A DNA stretch of 64,000 bases from Bacillus sp. es.034 (GCF_002563655.1 NZ_PDIY01000001.1:4270501-4334500), one strand, 5' to 3'; shown: positions 1-8,460, numbered from the stretch's first letter. A program made the numbers and translations. The notes: generated by a model from the sequence alone, not told the origin.

Positions 1-106
1 TCGTCTTCCCCGATCCACCCAAGCCATCGATCCCGACGATGAAGGGTCGGTGTTTTTGATGATGTTGTTGATAATGAGATAATAGTGTTGTGGTTACATT
101 ATTCAT
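1..106 (-). CDS. P-loop kinase, uridine-kinase-like (N-terminal part only)
   Basis: Only the first 35 codons lie in the window; the gene runs off the left edge. The start is the ATG at 106, with GAGGG about nine bases upstream. Residues 25-35 read as a beta strand followed by a Walker A loop of the form GIDGxGGSGKT, as in uridine kinase/phosphoribulokinase-type P-loop kinases. It would phosphorylate a nucleoside or small metabolite with ATP, but the substrate cannot be told from this fragment. It lies downstream of the deaminase on the same strand, so a nucleoside salvage link is possible but is inference. Confidence 0.6.
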   Translation of the reverse strand, partial: MNNVTTTLLSHYQQHHQKHRPFIVGIDGLGGSGKT

Positions 107-234
107 AAACGTTTCCCTCGTATGTATCATCATTTTAAAAAGTACGATTTTACTGTCTCTATTTAGGCTTTGATGCGTTCTTCGTTAAGAAGACCACCTA
201 TATTAGAATGAATTCACTGAAAGATTGACCCTTT

Positions 235-741
235 TTATCCCTTTTTAAATACATTTCGCAAGTTCACCACATGATTGGGGCTCTCCTCCCACTGTCTCAT
301 GAGTTCGAGTTGCTTCATCTTTAAATCGGCATATGGTTCTTCCAGAACTTCTACTTCGTTAAGCTTTCGTTCAAAGATGCCGGCAGCATTCACTTTTTTA
401 TATCCGCCAAATCCTTCCCCATCATTCAGCAGCCACACCACTCTCCTGATTTTAGCGAAAAGGATACCACCCGTACACATGAGACACGGTTCCACAGTAG
501 TGTAGATCGTTAAGGTCTCACCTTCTATTTTCGCCTTAAAAATGGACGAACCGGCATTTCGGATGGCATCCATTTCTGCATGGGCCGTTGCATCCTGATC
601 AGAGTGGACACGATTTCTCCCTTTGGAGATGATGTTCTGATTTTCATCCACAATAACAGCCCCTACCGGGTACGTCTGATCATTTAATGCTTTTTCGGCT
701 TCTTCAAGCGCCAATTCCAGAAAGAATCGATCGTTGCGCAT
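235..741 (-). CDS. Nucleoside/nucleobase deaminase of the CMP/dCMP deaminase fold
   Basis: A 168-residue zinc deaminase. The zinc and catalytic residues are visible: HAEMDAIR (about residues 54-61, His ligand plus catalytic Glu) and PCLMC (about residues 85-89, two Cys ligands). Known members deaminate guanine, cytosine, nucleosides or tRNA adenosine. The conserved C-terminal half differs from housekeeping TadA, so I read it as a free-base or nucleoside deaminase. The start codon follows AGGAGGGAGAAA. It heads a transcription unit whose promoter carries the repeated TTTGAAATAATTGG element about 30 bases upstream, and the P-loop kinase follows downstream. Confidence 0.8.
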   Translation of the reverse strand: MRNDRFFLELALEEAEKALNDQTYPVGAVIVDENQNIISKGRNRVHSDQDATAHAEMDAIRNAGSSIFKAKIEGETLTIYTTVEPCLMCTGGILFAKIRRVVWLLNDGEGFGGYKKVNAAGIFERKLNEVEVLEEPYADLKMKQLELMRQWEESPNHVVNLRNVFKKG

Positions 742-770
742 TTTCTCCCTCCTTATAAATTACTCACATT

Positions 771-802
771 CCAATTATTTCAAATAAAGACTGATTACTC
801 AA
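771..802 (-). promoter_or_regulatory. TTTGAAATAATTGG promoter, copy 1 (deaminase)
   Basis: On the minus strand TTGAGT (797-802) is followed after 12 bases by the invariant 14-mer TTTGAAATAATTGG (784-771). Read as a promoter this is -35 TTGAGT, 17-bp spacer, extended -10 TGA-AATAAT. It ends about 30 bases before the deaminase start. Six further copies share the same geometry. Confidence 0.7.
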
Positions 803-815
803 TGATTCTTTCATG

Positions 816-875
816 AAAAAGAGGTCTGCCCCCTTCACGCTAATGCTCGAACGTGTCGGTGACAGACCTTTTTTC
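816..875 (-). terminator. Rho-independent terminator of phoX
   Basis: On the minus strand AGGTCTGTC pairs with GGCAGACCT across a long loop and is followed by CTTTTTC. It lies just past the phoX stop and before the deaminase promoter. Confidence 0.7.
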
Positions 876-883
876 ATCGTAGT

Positions 884-2848
884 TTATTTTTTTGAATCGT
901 GATCTTTACGGTCTTCCTCTTTATGATCGTAATGGCCTTTATGGTGGTGTTCACCTTTCGTATCCATACCAGGGATTCCGGAAATGTAGCCGACTCCGCC
1001 CGTTTCCATGATGCCTAGCGTATCTTTCATCGCTTGTTCCAATTCGTTTTTATCGACCGCGGTGATTTCTTTCTCATCAAGATCCGCCCCTGGATGTTGA
1101 TAATTGCTTAGGACATAATTTGAATCCTTCATGGAATCCACCGCCCTTAATCCCGTTGCTTCTGCTCCGACTGGTACGGAAAGGATTCTGGAAAGCTTTT
1201 TCGTTTTTACGTCATAGGCCCACACGAAGTTGTTCGTGTGCATACCGCTGTCTTCTCCGATGAAGAGGGTATTCAGATCTTCTGAGTAGCTCAGGTTGTC
1301 AGGGTTTGCTACTAAATCAGGATTTGCCGTGTTTCCTAGTCCATCCGGAGAAGAGAGGTCCTCTCCTAAAACGAATCCGTTCATGCTTGCTGGAACATAG
1401 TCACTTTCGATCTTCTCATCGTCACGATCTGCTTGACCTTCTTGAAGATTCAATTCATATGTGACACCCGATTCAATGTTCGGAAGTTGAATATCGTCCT
1501 GAACCGCACCTTCCTGCTTTTCCATGCTGCCCTCTTGATAGGAGATAGCCATGTAGGCTTTATGATCCTCCGCGTTGACTGCAAGACCTTCCATCTTATT
1601 GAATTCAGAAGTTGCTCCCAGGATGGCGCCGTATCGGCGTGGTTCTAAGAAAGCCGCAGCTTTTTCTTTCCCTGGTTTCACTTTTAGATATTCCACTGAA
1701 TCATGGGAGTTCGTCTTAACAGCCGTAAATCCTTCGGTTGGCTCTTCCGTTGTTTCGAAAATATCATTGAATGTCACTCCGCTGTCAATGATGTCTGAGA
1801 TTTCTTTATCGGTACCGTGTCCGAGCTTGATCCAGTTCAAGTCACCGGATCCGCCTTTTTCCGTACCGGTTTGTTCGAACTTGGCAGCGTATAAGGTTCC
1901 TGCTGAGAAATCTTCTGCTTTGTCGGCTACATACATGAACATCATTGTATTGCCGCCGTCGTCTCCGAATAATGCCGTCTTATTATCTGGAAGGACTTTC
2001 ATCATTTCATGGGAGAAACGTCCGGTGCTGTAATGTTTGACAACAGATGGCTCTCCATCATGGGATACTGAGATTTCAGGAATCCATCCATAGTTGTAAG
2101 GATTCGCTTTTGACTCATCGTTAAAATAATACTTTGCAAAATTGCTTACTTCTTTATAGGCATCGGAATCTTTATCTGCAAATTCCCGCGCATCCGGCTC
2201 ATATTCCTCTGAACCAAGATGAGTACCCCAATCCGTTGTGGAACCGTTACACGGATTCCATAGTCCGTCTACACTTGAAAAGTCTATCTTATGTGCTTCT
2301 TTTACTGAAAGCTTGCCCGATTTTTTATCCTGGTCAAGTTCAGAAAGCGTCATGGAAGCAGGCAGACCGGAAATCCTCTCACCTGCATTGTTTTGTGAAT
2401 CGTATTCAAAATGGGAAATCATAAATGACTTGTTCCCTTTTGTCAGAAGGCTATTTGAATCTGGAGCATCCGAAATGAAATAAGAAGGATTCCCTGGGAT
2501 GCTGGTGTCCATGATTGGGTCACCGTTCACATCGATTGGTGTTCCTGCAGGAATCATTTCACCCTTGTTGGAAACAATTTTATCCTTTGATAAGTAGAGT
2601 TGATCATAGTTAAGAGGTAATTCTTTTACTGTTCCATCTTTATACGTCACTTTCACAGTTGCTGTTGTATAGGTTTTTACCATGTTTTTAATATTGTCAG
2701 GAGCTTTCATGGAAGAGAATTCAACACTCTCGATTTTCTTGTGTGAATCTTTCTTTTTACCGTGACCTTCATGGTCGTGTGCCATTGCTGTTAAGGATGA
2801 AGATGCAAGTAATGCCATCGATAATCCGATTGATAGTCTTTTTTTCAT
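884..2848 (-). CDS. phoX: Secreted alkaline phosphatase, PhoX family (DUF839)
   Basis: A 654-residue secreted protein with a PhoX/DUF839 beta-propeller body. Recognisable blocks are WNPCNGS and WGTHLGSEE (about 195-210), GRFSHEMMKV (about 272), FGDDGGNTMMFMYVADK, and a late block around SYSEDLNTLFIGEDSG. PhoX enzymes are calcium/iron phosphomonoesterases that release phosphate from organic esters outside the cell. Characterised PhoX proteins are usually Tat exported. Here residues 1-23 are a plain Sec-type signal (KKR, hydrophobic core, AMA-H site) with no twin Arg, followed by a His/Lys-rich segment, and the C-terminus is another His-rich tail. The start has AGGAGGT upstream. Confidence 0.85.
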   Translation of the reverse strand: MKKRLSIGLSMALLASSSLTAMAHDHEGHGKKKDSHKKIESVEFSSMKAPDNIKNMVKTYTTATVKVTYKDGTVKELPLNYDQLYLSKDKIVSNKGEMIPAGTPIDVNGDPIMDTSIPGNPSYFISDAPDSNSLLTKGNKSFMISHFEYDSQNNAGERISGLPASMTLSELDQDKKSGKLSVKEAHKIDFSSVDGLWNPCNGSTTDWGTHLGSEEYEPDAREFADKDSDAYKEVSNFAKYYFNDESKANPYNYGWIPEISVSHDGEPSVVKHYSTGRFSHEMMKVLPDNKTALFGDDGGNTMMFMYVADKAEDFSAGTLYAAKFEQTGTEKGGSGDLNWIKLGHGTDKEISDIIDSGVTFNDIFETTEEPTEGFTAVKTNSHDSVEYLKVKPGKEKAAAFLEPRRYGAILGATSEFNKMEGLAVNAEDHKAYMAISYQEGSMEKQEGAVQDDIQLPNIESGVTYELNLQEGQADRDDEKIESDYVPASMNGFVLGEDLSSPDGLGNTANPDLVANPDNLSYSEDLNTLFIGEDSGMHTNNFVWAYDVKTKKLSRILSVPVGAEATGLRAVDSMKDSNYVLSNYQHPGADLDEKEITAVDKNELEQAMKDTLGIMETGGVGYISGIPGMDTKGEHHHKGHYDHKEEDRKDHDSKK

Positions 2849-3128
2849 CTGTAATACCTCCTCAAGTATTTGCTACTATTCTAGTAAAACATGTGATGAT
2901 TAAGTCAGTATGAATACAAGAGGGGAAAATTAAAGTCTATGTAAATATTCGTTTACTTTTTTATATCAATTCATGTGTACATGGACATGGTTCAAAGTAA
3001 CTGATGGAACTTAAAGAAGTGGTATAAGTAGTGGAGGTGGATACCGGGGACTAGACAGCGGGGTCTTACGAAATTCCATTCAGTGTGGTGATCAAAGTAA
3101 GGAGATTAACTTTCCGGGAATTGATAAA
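2849..3128. other. Gene-free stretch upstream of phoX
   Basis: About 280 bases without a convincing gene on either strand. It should hold the phoX promoter. The only directional signal I can support is the PhoP-box-like repeat at 2929-2945. Confidence 0.4.
2929..2945 (-). promoter_or_regulatory. Possible PhoP box upstream of phoX
   Basis: On the minus strand TTTACA and TTTAAT are separated by five bases, giving the 11-bp periodicity of TTHACA-type PhoP boxes in Bacillus. A TAGAAT hexamer at 2883-2878 could be the -10. The box sits somewhat far upstream and only two half-sites are seen, so this is tentative. Confidence 0.3.
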
Positions 3129-3162
3129 GAAAAAAGCGACGGGGCAATTCCCGACGCCATTT
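3129..3162 (-). terminator. Terminator of the Asp/Ser-rich lipoprotein gene
   Basis: On the minus strand GGCGTCGGG pairs with CCCGTCGC across a short AT loop, followed by TTTTTTC. It lies directly after the stop codon. Confidence 0.7.
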
Positions 3163-3164
3163 CA

Positions 3165-3842
3165 TTAAGATTCAACTGCGGTATCCAATGCACCAAACGG
3201 TTCTTTCTCTTTCGAAGTGATCGAATAGACGATCTTTCCTTTTTGCCACTTCACGACGGTTTCCGGATGTTCCTTGAATCCGTTGATAGTGATGACGCCC
3301 TTTTCGTCTGGTGCGGGCAAGTAATTCTTTTCGAGATAATCTACGACTTTCTTTGCCATGTCCTCAGCTCCATCATATCCGTCAATGCGATATTGAGGAT
3401 CCGTCGGAAAGTCGACTTTGATCAGCCAGTCGCCTTCATTCCAGTAAAGATACTCATGACCGGCTGCCCCTTCCTGGAGCCCTTTGATTCCATGACCCAG
3501 ATTAATGTTTGTCTGATCGACCCTCTCATACCCATTGATGGCAGCTGCAGCGTCCTCGGCTGATTCATACTGCTGCTTTTGAATATCTTCATTTTCTCTA
3601 CTCGTATCACTACTTGTTTCACCACTACTGTCCCCAGCATCTTCGTTATACTCACTAGTATCGGAGTTCACATCTTCACCGGTACTTTTATCTCCATTAA
3701 TATTTGTTGAAGTTTCCGTTTGATTTTTATCCTGCGTCTGATTGCTTTCGTCCTGATCGGTTGCAGTCCCGTCCCCGCTGCAGGCTGAAAAAAGCAAAGC
3801 ACTGCCAAGAAGGAGAACTGCAGTATTCATTTTAATTGACAT
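3165..3842 (-). CDS. Lipoprotein with acidic Ser/Thr linker, function unknown
   Basis: A 225-residue lipoprotein. Residues 1-20 are a signal peptide ending in a lipobox (LLFSAC, lipidated Cys21). Residues about 22-90 are low-complexity Asp/Glu/Ser/Thr/Asn, a typical spacer that lifts a domain away from the membrane. The C-terminal ~135 residues form a compact domain rich in Trp and Tyr that I do not recognise as an enzyme. It stands alone, with its own terminator. It would be anchored outside on the cytoplasmic membrane. Confidence 0.75.
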   Translation of the reverse strand: MSIKMNTAVLLLGSALLFSACSGDGTATDQDESNQTQDKNQTETSTNINGDKSTGEDVNSDTSEYNEDAGDSSGETSSDTSRENEDIQKQQYESAEDAAAAINGYERVDQTNINLGHGIKGLQEGAAGHEYLYWNEGDWLIKVDFPTDPQYRIDGYDGAEDMAKKVVDYLEKNYLPAPDEKGVITINGFKEHPETVVKWQKGKIVYSITSKEKEPFGALDTAVES

Positions 3843-3969
3843 TTCTGCACCACCTCTTACCGTATGTATACCACATGATGATGGATTTATTCAATAAATC
3901 CTGGGAAAAGAGTTATCAATTGGATGAAGAAGGGTATGGTTAAGGAGTTTAAAAGGGGAGCTGTTGCAA

Positions 3970-4221
3970 ATGAGGATGACGAAGCTCGAATTGATGTCCT
4001 GTTTACTATCGAGGGACTGCCACTCTTTCAAAAAATTTTATCAGGATTATGAAACGTTCATGTATCGCACAGGTTTTCGGGTGACGGGATGCAGTACCGC
4101 GACGGAACAGTTGGTCCTTCAGGTTGTGAGGAATATATGGGAAAAACCCTCTGTTATCTCCAGATCTTCAGACCGGTACGTATCGGTCATTCTGCAGAAA
4201 TTGATGGTAGATCAGAAGTAA
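3970..4221 (+). CDS. Orphan sigma-70 region-2-like protein, no region 4
   Basis: An 83-residue protein resembling only region 2 of ECF/sigma-70 factors. FKKFYQDYETFMYRTGFRVTG corresponds to region 2.1/2.2 and EQLVLQVVRNIWEKP to the segment usually written EDVVQEVFLKIWEKP. The C-terminus resembles the end of region 2.4, and the chain stops there, with no region 4 helix-turn-helix. The ATG at 3970 has GGGGAG nine bases upstream; a TTG two codons earlier is too close to it. The nearest analogue I know is RsoA of B. subtilis, a ~79-residue region-2 subunit that works with the partial sigma factor SigO. No region-4-only partner is adjacent. A decayed ECF factor is the alternative. Confidence 0.55.
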   Translation: MRMTKLELMSCLLSRDCHSFKKFYQDYETFMYRTGFRVTGCSTATEQLVLQVVRNIWEKPSVISRSSDRYVSVILQKLMVDQK

Positions 4222-4231
4222 GACCGTCCTA

Positions 4232-4468
4232 TTAATGAAAGAATAAAAACCCTTGAATCGAAGAGTACAGGCATAGTGAACCAGTTAAGAGTAATAACCA
4301 TCCCATCCCCTTATGATCCCTTTGAATTTCTTCTACCCCCATGATTCCAATGGATAGACCACCCATCAACATCATGAGTTCAATCCATTTATATTCCTGC
4401 ATCACCAGTAAATAGGTGGCCAGGACGAAACTCGCCGAAGAGAAAACAGTACCTAATATTCTTAACAC
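4232..4468 (-). CDS. Small membrane protein, possibly DUF3953/YczI-like
   Basis: With the GTG start at 4468 (GGAG eight bases upstream) the product has 78 residues and three hydrophobic segments. An open frame continues 20 codons further upstream into the neighbouring gene, but those codons are basic, lack an RBS and overlap the previous stop, so I reject them. Size and the GIEE-like turn between segments two and three resemble YczI/DUF3953. It is the last gene of a compact five-gene minus-strand cluster. Confidence 0.55.
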   Translation of the reverse strand: MLRILGTVFSSASFVLATYLLVMQEYKWIELMMLMGGLSIGIMGVEEIQRDHKGMGWLLLLTGSLCLYSSIQGFLFFH

Positions 4469-4508
4469 ACATTCACTTCTCCTTTTCCGTGACAAAAACC
4501 ACTTATTT

Positions 4509-4727
4509 TTATGACACTTCTTCCTCATGCTTCTTTGCTTTTTTATATTCTTGCGCTGACCGTACCAACATAATGGTCATGCCCCCGATCAGATAGAGCG
4601 GCTGACTATCGAAATGATCTTCGATAACTATATCTTGGAATAGGATAAAGCAGCCATATAAAATCCAAAAGCCGGTAAAGTATATCGCAAACAGCCAGAA
4701 TCTCGGATACATTTTTTCTTTTTTCAT
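4509..4727 (-). CDS. Small two-TM membrane protein
   Basis: A 72-residue protein with transmembrane segments at about 10-30 and 42-58 and a charged Lys/Glu tail. Its start overlaps the stop of the DUF218 gene by four bases, so the two are translationally coupled. Function is not recognisable. Confidence 0.65.
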   Translation of the reverse strand: MKKEKMYPRFWLFAIYFTGFWILYGCFILFQDIVIEDHFDSQPLYLIGGMTIMLVRSAQEYKKAKKHEEEVS

Positions 4728-5371
4728 ATATTCGCTCCTGTATTTAAATGAATATTGACATCCTCATCCTCCAAAGCTCCCTGCTTCACGTACCGAATCA
4801 GTTTCTCCGTTTCCCCTTTGACTCGTTTGACACCAGTTTCACTATGAAACCAATTATCTTCGTTGGTATTGTGATCATCCACAGGGCATAATGTGAACGA
4901 GATCCAGTCCGGCATATAGGTTTTTAGAGTGAGATGCAGCCTCCTCATATGGTAGGAAGTCGTCACGACGAGCAGGCGCCGGATATTGTGCAGATGAAAT
5001 TCCCGATCCAGGACAAGTAGGGAAGCAAGCACATTTTCCAGGGTATGCAGGGAAAGGCCTTCCGTTAAGATATCCTTCTCCGGAACTCCTAATGAGATCG
5101 CTTCTTTCTTTAATTGCAGGGCTTCTGTATACTCATTTTCCGGCCACTTCACACCACCGGAAAACAAGATCTTACCGGCCCTTCCCTGTTTATAAATCTC
5201 CACTGCTCTCGGCAATCGGTATTTCACTGCTTTGCTGCTTCCTGCAACAAAGATACAATCACCTTCCTTTTGATCGTCATGAATAGAAGAGAATAATAGA
5301 TGTGTCATTTGATCATATGTGAGCTCATGATTTAATTTAGAGATGTACATTCCGGCCCTCGCTATCTTCAT
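4724..5371 (-). CDS. YdcF/DUF218-like protein
   Basis: A 215-residue DUF218 (YdcF-type) protein without signal peptide. The conserved elements are an early strand plus GSSKAVKYRLPRAVEIY, then ILFSGGVKWPENEYTEA, TLENVLASLLVL, and LVVTTSYHMRRLHLTLK with the family's SYHMRR motif. DUF218 proteins have a Rossmann-like fold and are linked to envelope or nucleotide-cofactor metabolism, but no firm reaction is known. It is second in a cluster with small membrane proteins, so an envelope role is possible but inferred. Confidence 0.75.
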   Translation of the reverse strand: MKIARAGMYISKLNHELTYDQMTHLLFSSIHDDQKEGDCIFVAGSSKAVKYRLPRAVEIYKQGRAGKILFSGGVKWPENEYTEALQLKKEAISLGVPEKDILTEGLSLHTLENVLASLLVLDREFHLHNIRRLLVVTTSYHMRRLHLTLKTYMPDWISFTLCPVDDHNTNEDNWFHSETGVKRVKGETEKLIRYVKQGALEDEDVNIHLNTGANI

Positions 5372-5382
5372 TATTTTGTTAT

Positions 5383-5583
5383 TTATTTCGATAGACTCTT
5401 TTCTTTTTTAATGGTTTGAAGTGTAAAGATTAACCCCGTAAATCCCGCTAAAAATGAGGGCGGAAGACTCCACATCAGATATCCCCATTCTCCCGTATAC
5501 AACGAGACAAAGAGAAATAAAATGGGAACCCCGACTAATACGATGATCGATATGAGTAAAGCCAATCGATTCCTGTTTTTCAT
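5383..5583 (-). CDS. Small two-TM membrane protein
   Basis: A 66-residue protein with hydrophobic segments at about 8-27 and 35-55 and a basic C-terminus. It is the first gene of the cluster ending at 4232, with GGAGGTT upstream of ATG. No family recognised. Confidence 0.6.
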   Translation of the reverse strand: MKNRNRLALLISIIVLVGVPILFLFVSLYTGEWGYLMWSLPPSFLAGFTGLIFTLQTIKKEKSLSK

Positions 5584-5656
5584 AGTGAACCTCCATCCGA
5601 TGTCCAGAGTACTCTCTATATTTTAACATAATTTTCCTATGTATGATTCTCCTAAA

Positions 5657-5694
5657 CAAAAAAGAGGCACTTTTCCAATCAAGAAAAGTGCCCC
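5657..5694 (-). terminator. Terminator of the 66-aa membrane protein gene
   Basis: GGCACTTTTC and GAAAAGTGCC form a perfect 10-bp stem (5666-5675, 5683-5692). Read on the minus strand it is followed by a T-rich tract. Confidence 0.8.
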
Positions 5695-5699
5695 TTGCT

Positions 5700-5900
5700 T
5701 CATCTTTTAAATAGCAGGAAAAGAATAAGGAAAATGATCATTCCCAGAAATAAAAGATATCCCATCCCCATGCTGTAGACGAAATAGACTCTTACATGGA
5801 GGATGATGCGGATGATATGAAAGATCAGGATGCACAGGAGCACCATAATGACGATATTGACCTGTCTGTCCCGGTTTCGATACATAGAAATCAGCCCCAA
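5700..5900 (-). CDS. Small two-TM membrane protein
   Basis: A 66-residue very hydrophobic protein with segments at about 15-34 and 42-63 and a short basic N-terminus. It is a single gene followed by its own terminator. No family recognised. Confidence 0.5.
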   Translation of the reverse strand: MGLISMYRNRDRQVNIVIMVLLCILIFHIIRIILHVRVYFVYSMGMGYLLFLGMIIFLILFLLFKR

Positions 5901-5978
5901 TCAAAGAGCATCGTACAAGATGAAACTTGTACCGTTTGTCTTTCTATATACCTATTTCCCTTTGCCCCTCATTATTCA

Positions 5979-6161
5979 TCAAACATCGATCGCTTCCAGC
6001 TGTTTACGTAAATCTGAAAGCTCTTTTTCAAGTTCGTCCAGTTTCCTTTGCTGGATATCCGTGTTCCTTCCGAAGGACTCGAGCTTCTCCAGGTCCCCCT
6101 GGATGCGGATATAGTCCAATTTCACTTCGTTTACTTTGTATTCCAATTCTTCTTTCGTCAT
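5979..6161 (-). CDS. Small coiled-coil protein
   Basis: A 60-residue cytoplasmic protein, almost entirely charged heptads (MTKEELEYKVNEVKL and EKELSDLRKQLEAIDV), predicted as a helical hairpin or coiled coil. A GGAGGG motif precedes the ATG. It lies 22 bases from the end of the TetR gene, same strand, so it may be cotranscribed with it. Function unknown. Confidence 0.6.
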   Translation of the reverse strand: MTKEELEYKVNEVKLDYIRIQGDLEKLESFGRNTDIQQRKLDELEKELSDLRKQLEAIDV

Positions 6162-6182
6162 GTTGTTTCCCTCCTTTCATCT

Positions 6183-6779
6183 TTAGTGTTGATCGAATCC
6201 TCTAGTATGGATCAAGTAAAATTGCCGTGCCAGAAATGCAGGGGTATAAGGCATATCATTCCGCAGCCACGATTCAATGGTACCGATGATTGCCGCGGCG
6301 TCGTACCAAATGAAGATCTCCTGCTGAATGCCTGCTTTTTGCACAAAAGACGCCTCTCCCCTGCTCTCGATTCTTGTCACGAGCCAGTCGGTAAAAAAGG
6401 TGAGGATCCTTTCTTTAAAAATCGGGATTCTCCTCGTTGCAAGAACCGTTTTATAAAACTTCCCATTCTGGGAGATATGTTCAAGGAATCTTTCCAACAT
6501 CCTGATATTTTCTTCATGATCCAGTTTCTGGTCCGTTTCCGCTTCTCCCAACACGCTCGAGATCTCGAGGATCATCTCATCGGCCATCTTATCCAGCATA
6601 TCCGAAATGTCCTGATAATGCAGGTAAAACGTCACCCGATTGATGGTGGCCGCTTCTGTCAGACGATTGACGGTTAATTTCTCAAGATCCATCTCCTGCA
6701 GCAATTGGACAAAGGCGTCTTTCAGCAGCTGACGTGTCCGGAGAATTCTCGGATCGGTCTGATTCTTTTTGTTACTCAT
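6183..6779 (-). CDS. TetR/AcrR-family repressor of the adjacent efflux pump
   Basis: A 198-residue TetR-family regulator. Residues about 14-60 form the HTH (TRQLLKDAFVQLLQ, LTVNRLTEAATINRVTFYLHYQD); the rest is the helical ligand-binding domain. It is divergent from a DHA2 drug exporter across a 215-bp intergenic region holding an inverted repeat and a strong promoter. Local repression of the pump, relieved by a pump substrate, is the usual logic for this arrangement and is inferred here. Confidence 0.85.
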   Translation of the reverse strand: MSNKKNQTDPRILRTRQLLKDAFVQLLQEMDLEKLTVNRLTEAATINRVTFYLHYQDISDMLDKMADEMILEISSVLGEAETDQKLDHEENIRMLERFLEHISQNGKFYKTVLATRRIPIFKERILTFFTDWLVTRIESRGEASFVQKAGIQQEIFIWYDAAAIIGTIESWLRNDMPYTPAFLARQFYLIHTRGFDQH

Positions 6780-6825
6780 ATTATTTCTCCTTTCCCTGAG
6801 ACTAATGGACGATTTCGGTGATTCT

Positions 6826-6847
6826 GTTTAGTTTCCCGGAATTAAAC
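6826..6847. promoter_or_regulatory. Candidate TetR operator
   Basis: An imperfect inverted repeat: GTTTAGTTTCC, then CGGAATTAAAC (8 of 11 positions complementary), between the divergent TetR and MFS genes. Size and symmetry suit a TetR dimer. Confidence 0.4.
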
Positions 6848-6899
6848 AACAAGGTTTTCGAGTGTGTAAACTAATCAACACAACCCACCGTACTGTTCA

Positions 6900-6928
6900 T
6901 TGAAAGCTTCCGAGATAGCTTCTATAAT
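6900..6928 (+). promoter_or_regulatory. Sigma-A promoter of the MFS exporter
   Basis: TTGAAA at 6900-6905, a 17-bp spacer, then a consensus TATAAT at 6923-6928, about 65 bases before the TTG start. Confidence 0.65.
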
Positions 6929-6994
6929 TTAATTTATGTTTTGTTTAGTATACTACACATTGTAAATTAAGCCCACGAAAGGAAGTGGAAAGGA

Positions 6995-8452
6995 TTGAGC
7001 ACCGCTACAAGCTCCATAAAAAAAGGACCCGTCATGACCATTATGATCCTGGGTGCCTTCTTTACAATATTTAATCAAACCACCATGACCGTCGCTCTTC
7101 CCACGATCATGGATGTGTTCAGCATTGATGCATCCACCGGCCAATGGCTGACGACGGGTTATATGCTCGTGAACGGAGTACTGATTCCCGTCACCGGCTT
7201 TTTAATGCAGCGCTATACGACTAGGCAGTTATTCTTAAGTGCCATGCTGATCTTTCTTGTCGGTACGATTGTTTCGGCCCTCGCACCCAATTTCCCTGTT
7301 TTGCTGACGGGACGGCTGATTCAGGCTGCATCCACCGGGATCATCATGCCACTCTTGATGAATGTGGTGCTGAAACTCTATCCTCCAGAAAAAAGGGGAA
7401 CCGCTATGGGAACCGTCGGCCTGGCGATCATTTTCGCTCCGGCGATCGGCCCGACACTGACAGGCTATGTCCTTGATGTGTTTCCTTGGCAGACGTTATT
7501 CTATGGAATGATTCCGTTCATTCTGATCATCATCGTGTGCGGGTTCATTTTTCTCAGGAATGTGTCGGAAACGATTGAAAGCAAGATGGATATGATCAGT
7601 TTGATCCTTTCCACGACTGGATTCGGAGCCTTGCTTTATGGGTTCAGTGAAGCGGGAAGTGAAGGCTGGGGAAGTTTCGAGGTCATTGCCACACTAAGTG
7701 TCGGGGTTGTGGCAGTCGGGCTCTTTTCATGGAGACAGCTGGTCACGGAACGACCATTTCTTGACCTTAGAGCATTCCGCTACAATATGTTCACGTTGAC
7801 CACCCTCATTAATTGCGTGATTACGATGGTCATGTATGCAGATATGATCCTGCTTCCGTTGTATCTTCAAAACGCCAGGGGATTCACTGCTTTAGAAGCG
7901 GGATTCCTGATGCTCCCAGGTGCATTATTGATGGGGCTGTTGAGTCCTGCCGTAGGAAGATTATTTGACCGTTTCGGGGCAAAATGGCTTTCGGTCATTG
8001 GGATTACCATTATACTAGTCACGACGTATACGTTTACGGATTTATCAGATTCCACAAGCTATATGCATCTGATCCTGATGTACGCCGGACGCAGAGTCGG
8101 GATGGCCCTCTTCCTGATGCCGCTGCAGACGGCCGGACTGAACCAGCTCCCATCAAGTCTCCATTCACATGGGACCGCCATTTCCAATACGGCAAGGCAG
8201 GTCGCCGGTGCCATCGGGACGTCCCTCCTCGTCACGATCATGACGAGCCGGACGAAAGACCATCTACAGGACATCATGATGGAAGGCACGGATTCATCGA
8301 AAGCTCATATGATCATGGAAGCATCCATTGGGGGAATTAACGATACCTACTTCGCCATCATGATCATTGGAGCCGTCAGCTTAGTCCTATCCTTCTTCAT
8401 CAAGAAGATAGAGCAGGCACCCGAGGAGACACTCATGTCGCGTTCGAGCTAA
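6995..8452 (+). CDS. DHA2-family (EmrB/QacA-type) MFS multidrug exporter
   Basis: A 485-residue membrane protein with about 14 transmembrane segments, the DHA2 size. Signatures include FNQTTMTVALPTIM in TM1, GRLIQAASTGIIMPLL, and the antiporter motif C region (IIFAPAIGPTLTGYV, TM5). These pumps export lipophilic drugs or dyes using the proton gradient. The start is TTG at 6995 with AAAGGAAG nine bases upstream. It is divergent from its probable TetR repressor and is closed by a strong terminator. Confidence 0.88.
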   Translation: MSTATSSIKKGPVMTIMILGAFFTIFNQTTMTVALPTIMDVFSIDASTGQWLTTGYMLVNGVLIPVTGFLMQRYTTRQLFLSAMLIFLVGTIVSALAPNFPVLLTGRLIQAASTGIIMPLLMNVVLKLYPPEKRGTAMGTVGLAIIFAPAIGPTLTGYVLDVFPWQTLFYGMIPFILIIIVCGFIFLRNVSETIESKMDMISLILSTTGFGALLYGFSEAGSEGWGSFEVIATLSVGVVAVGLFSWRQLVTERPFLDLRAFRYNMFTLTTLINCVITMVMYADMILLPLYLQNARGFTALEAGFLMLPGALLMGLLSPAVGRLFDRFGAKWLSVIGITIILVTTYTFTDLSDSTSYMHLILMYAGRRVGMALFLMPLQTAGLNQLPSSLHSHGTAISNTARQVAGAIGTSLLVTIMTSRTKDHLQDIMMEGTDSSKAHMIMEASIGGINDTYFAIMIIGAVSLVLSFFIKKIEQAPEETLMSRSS

Positions 8453-8460
8453 TATGATGA

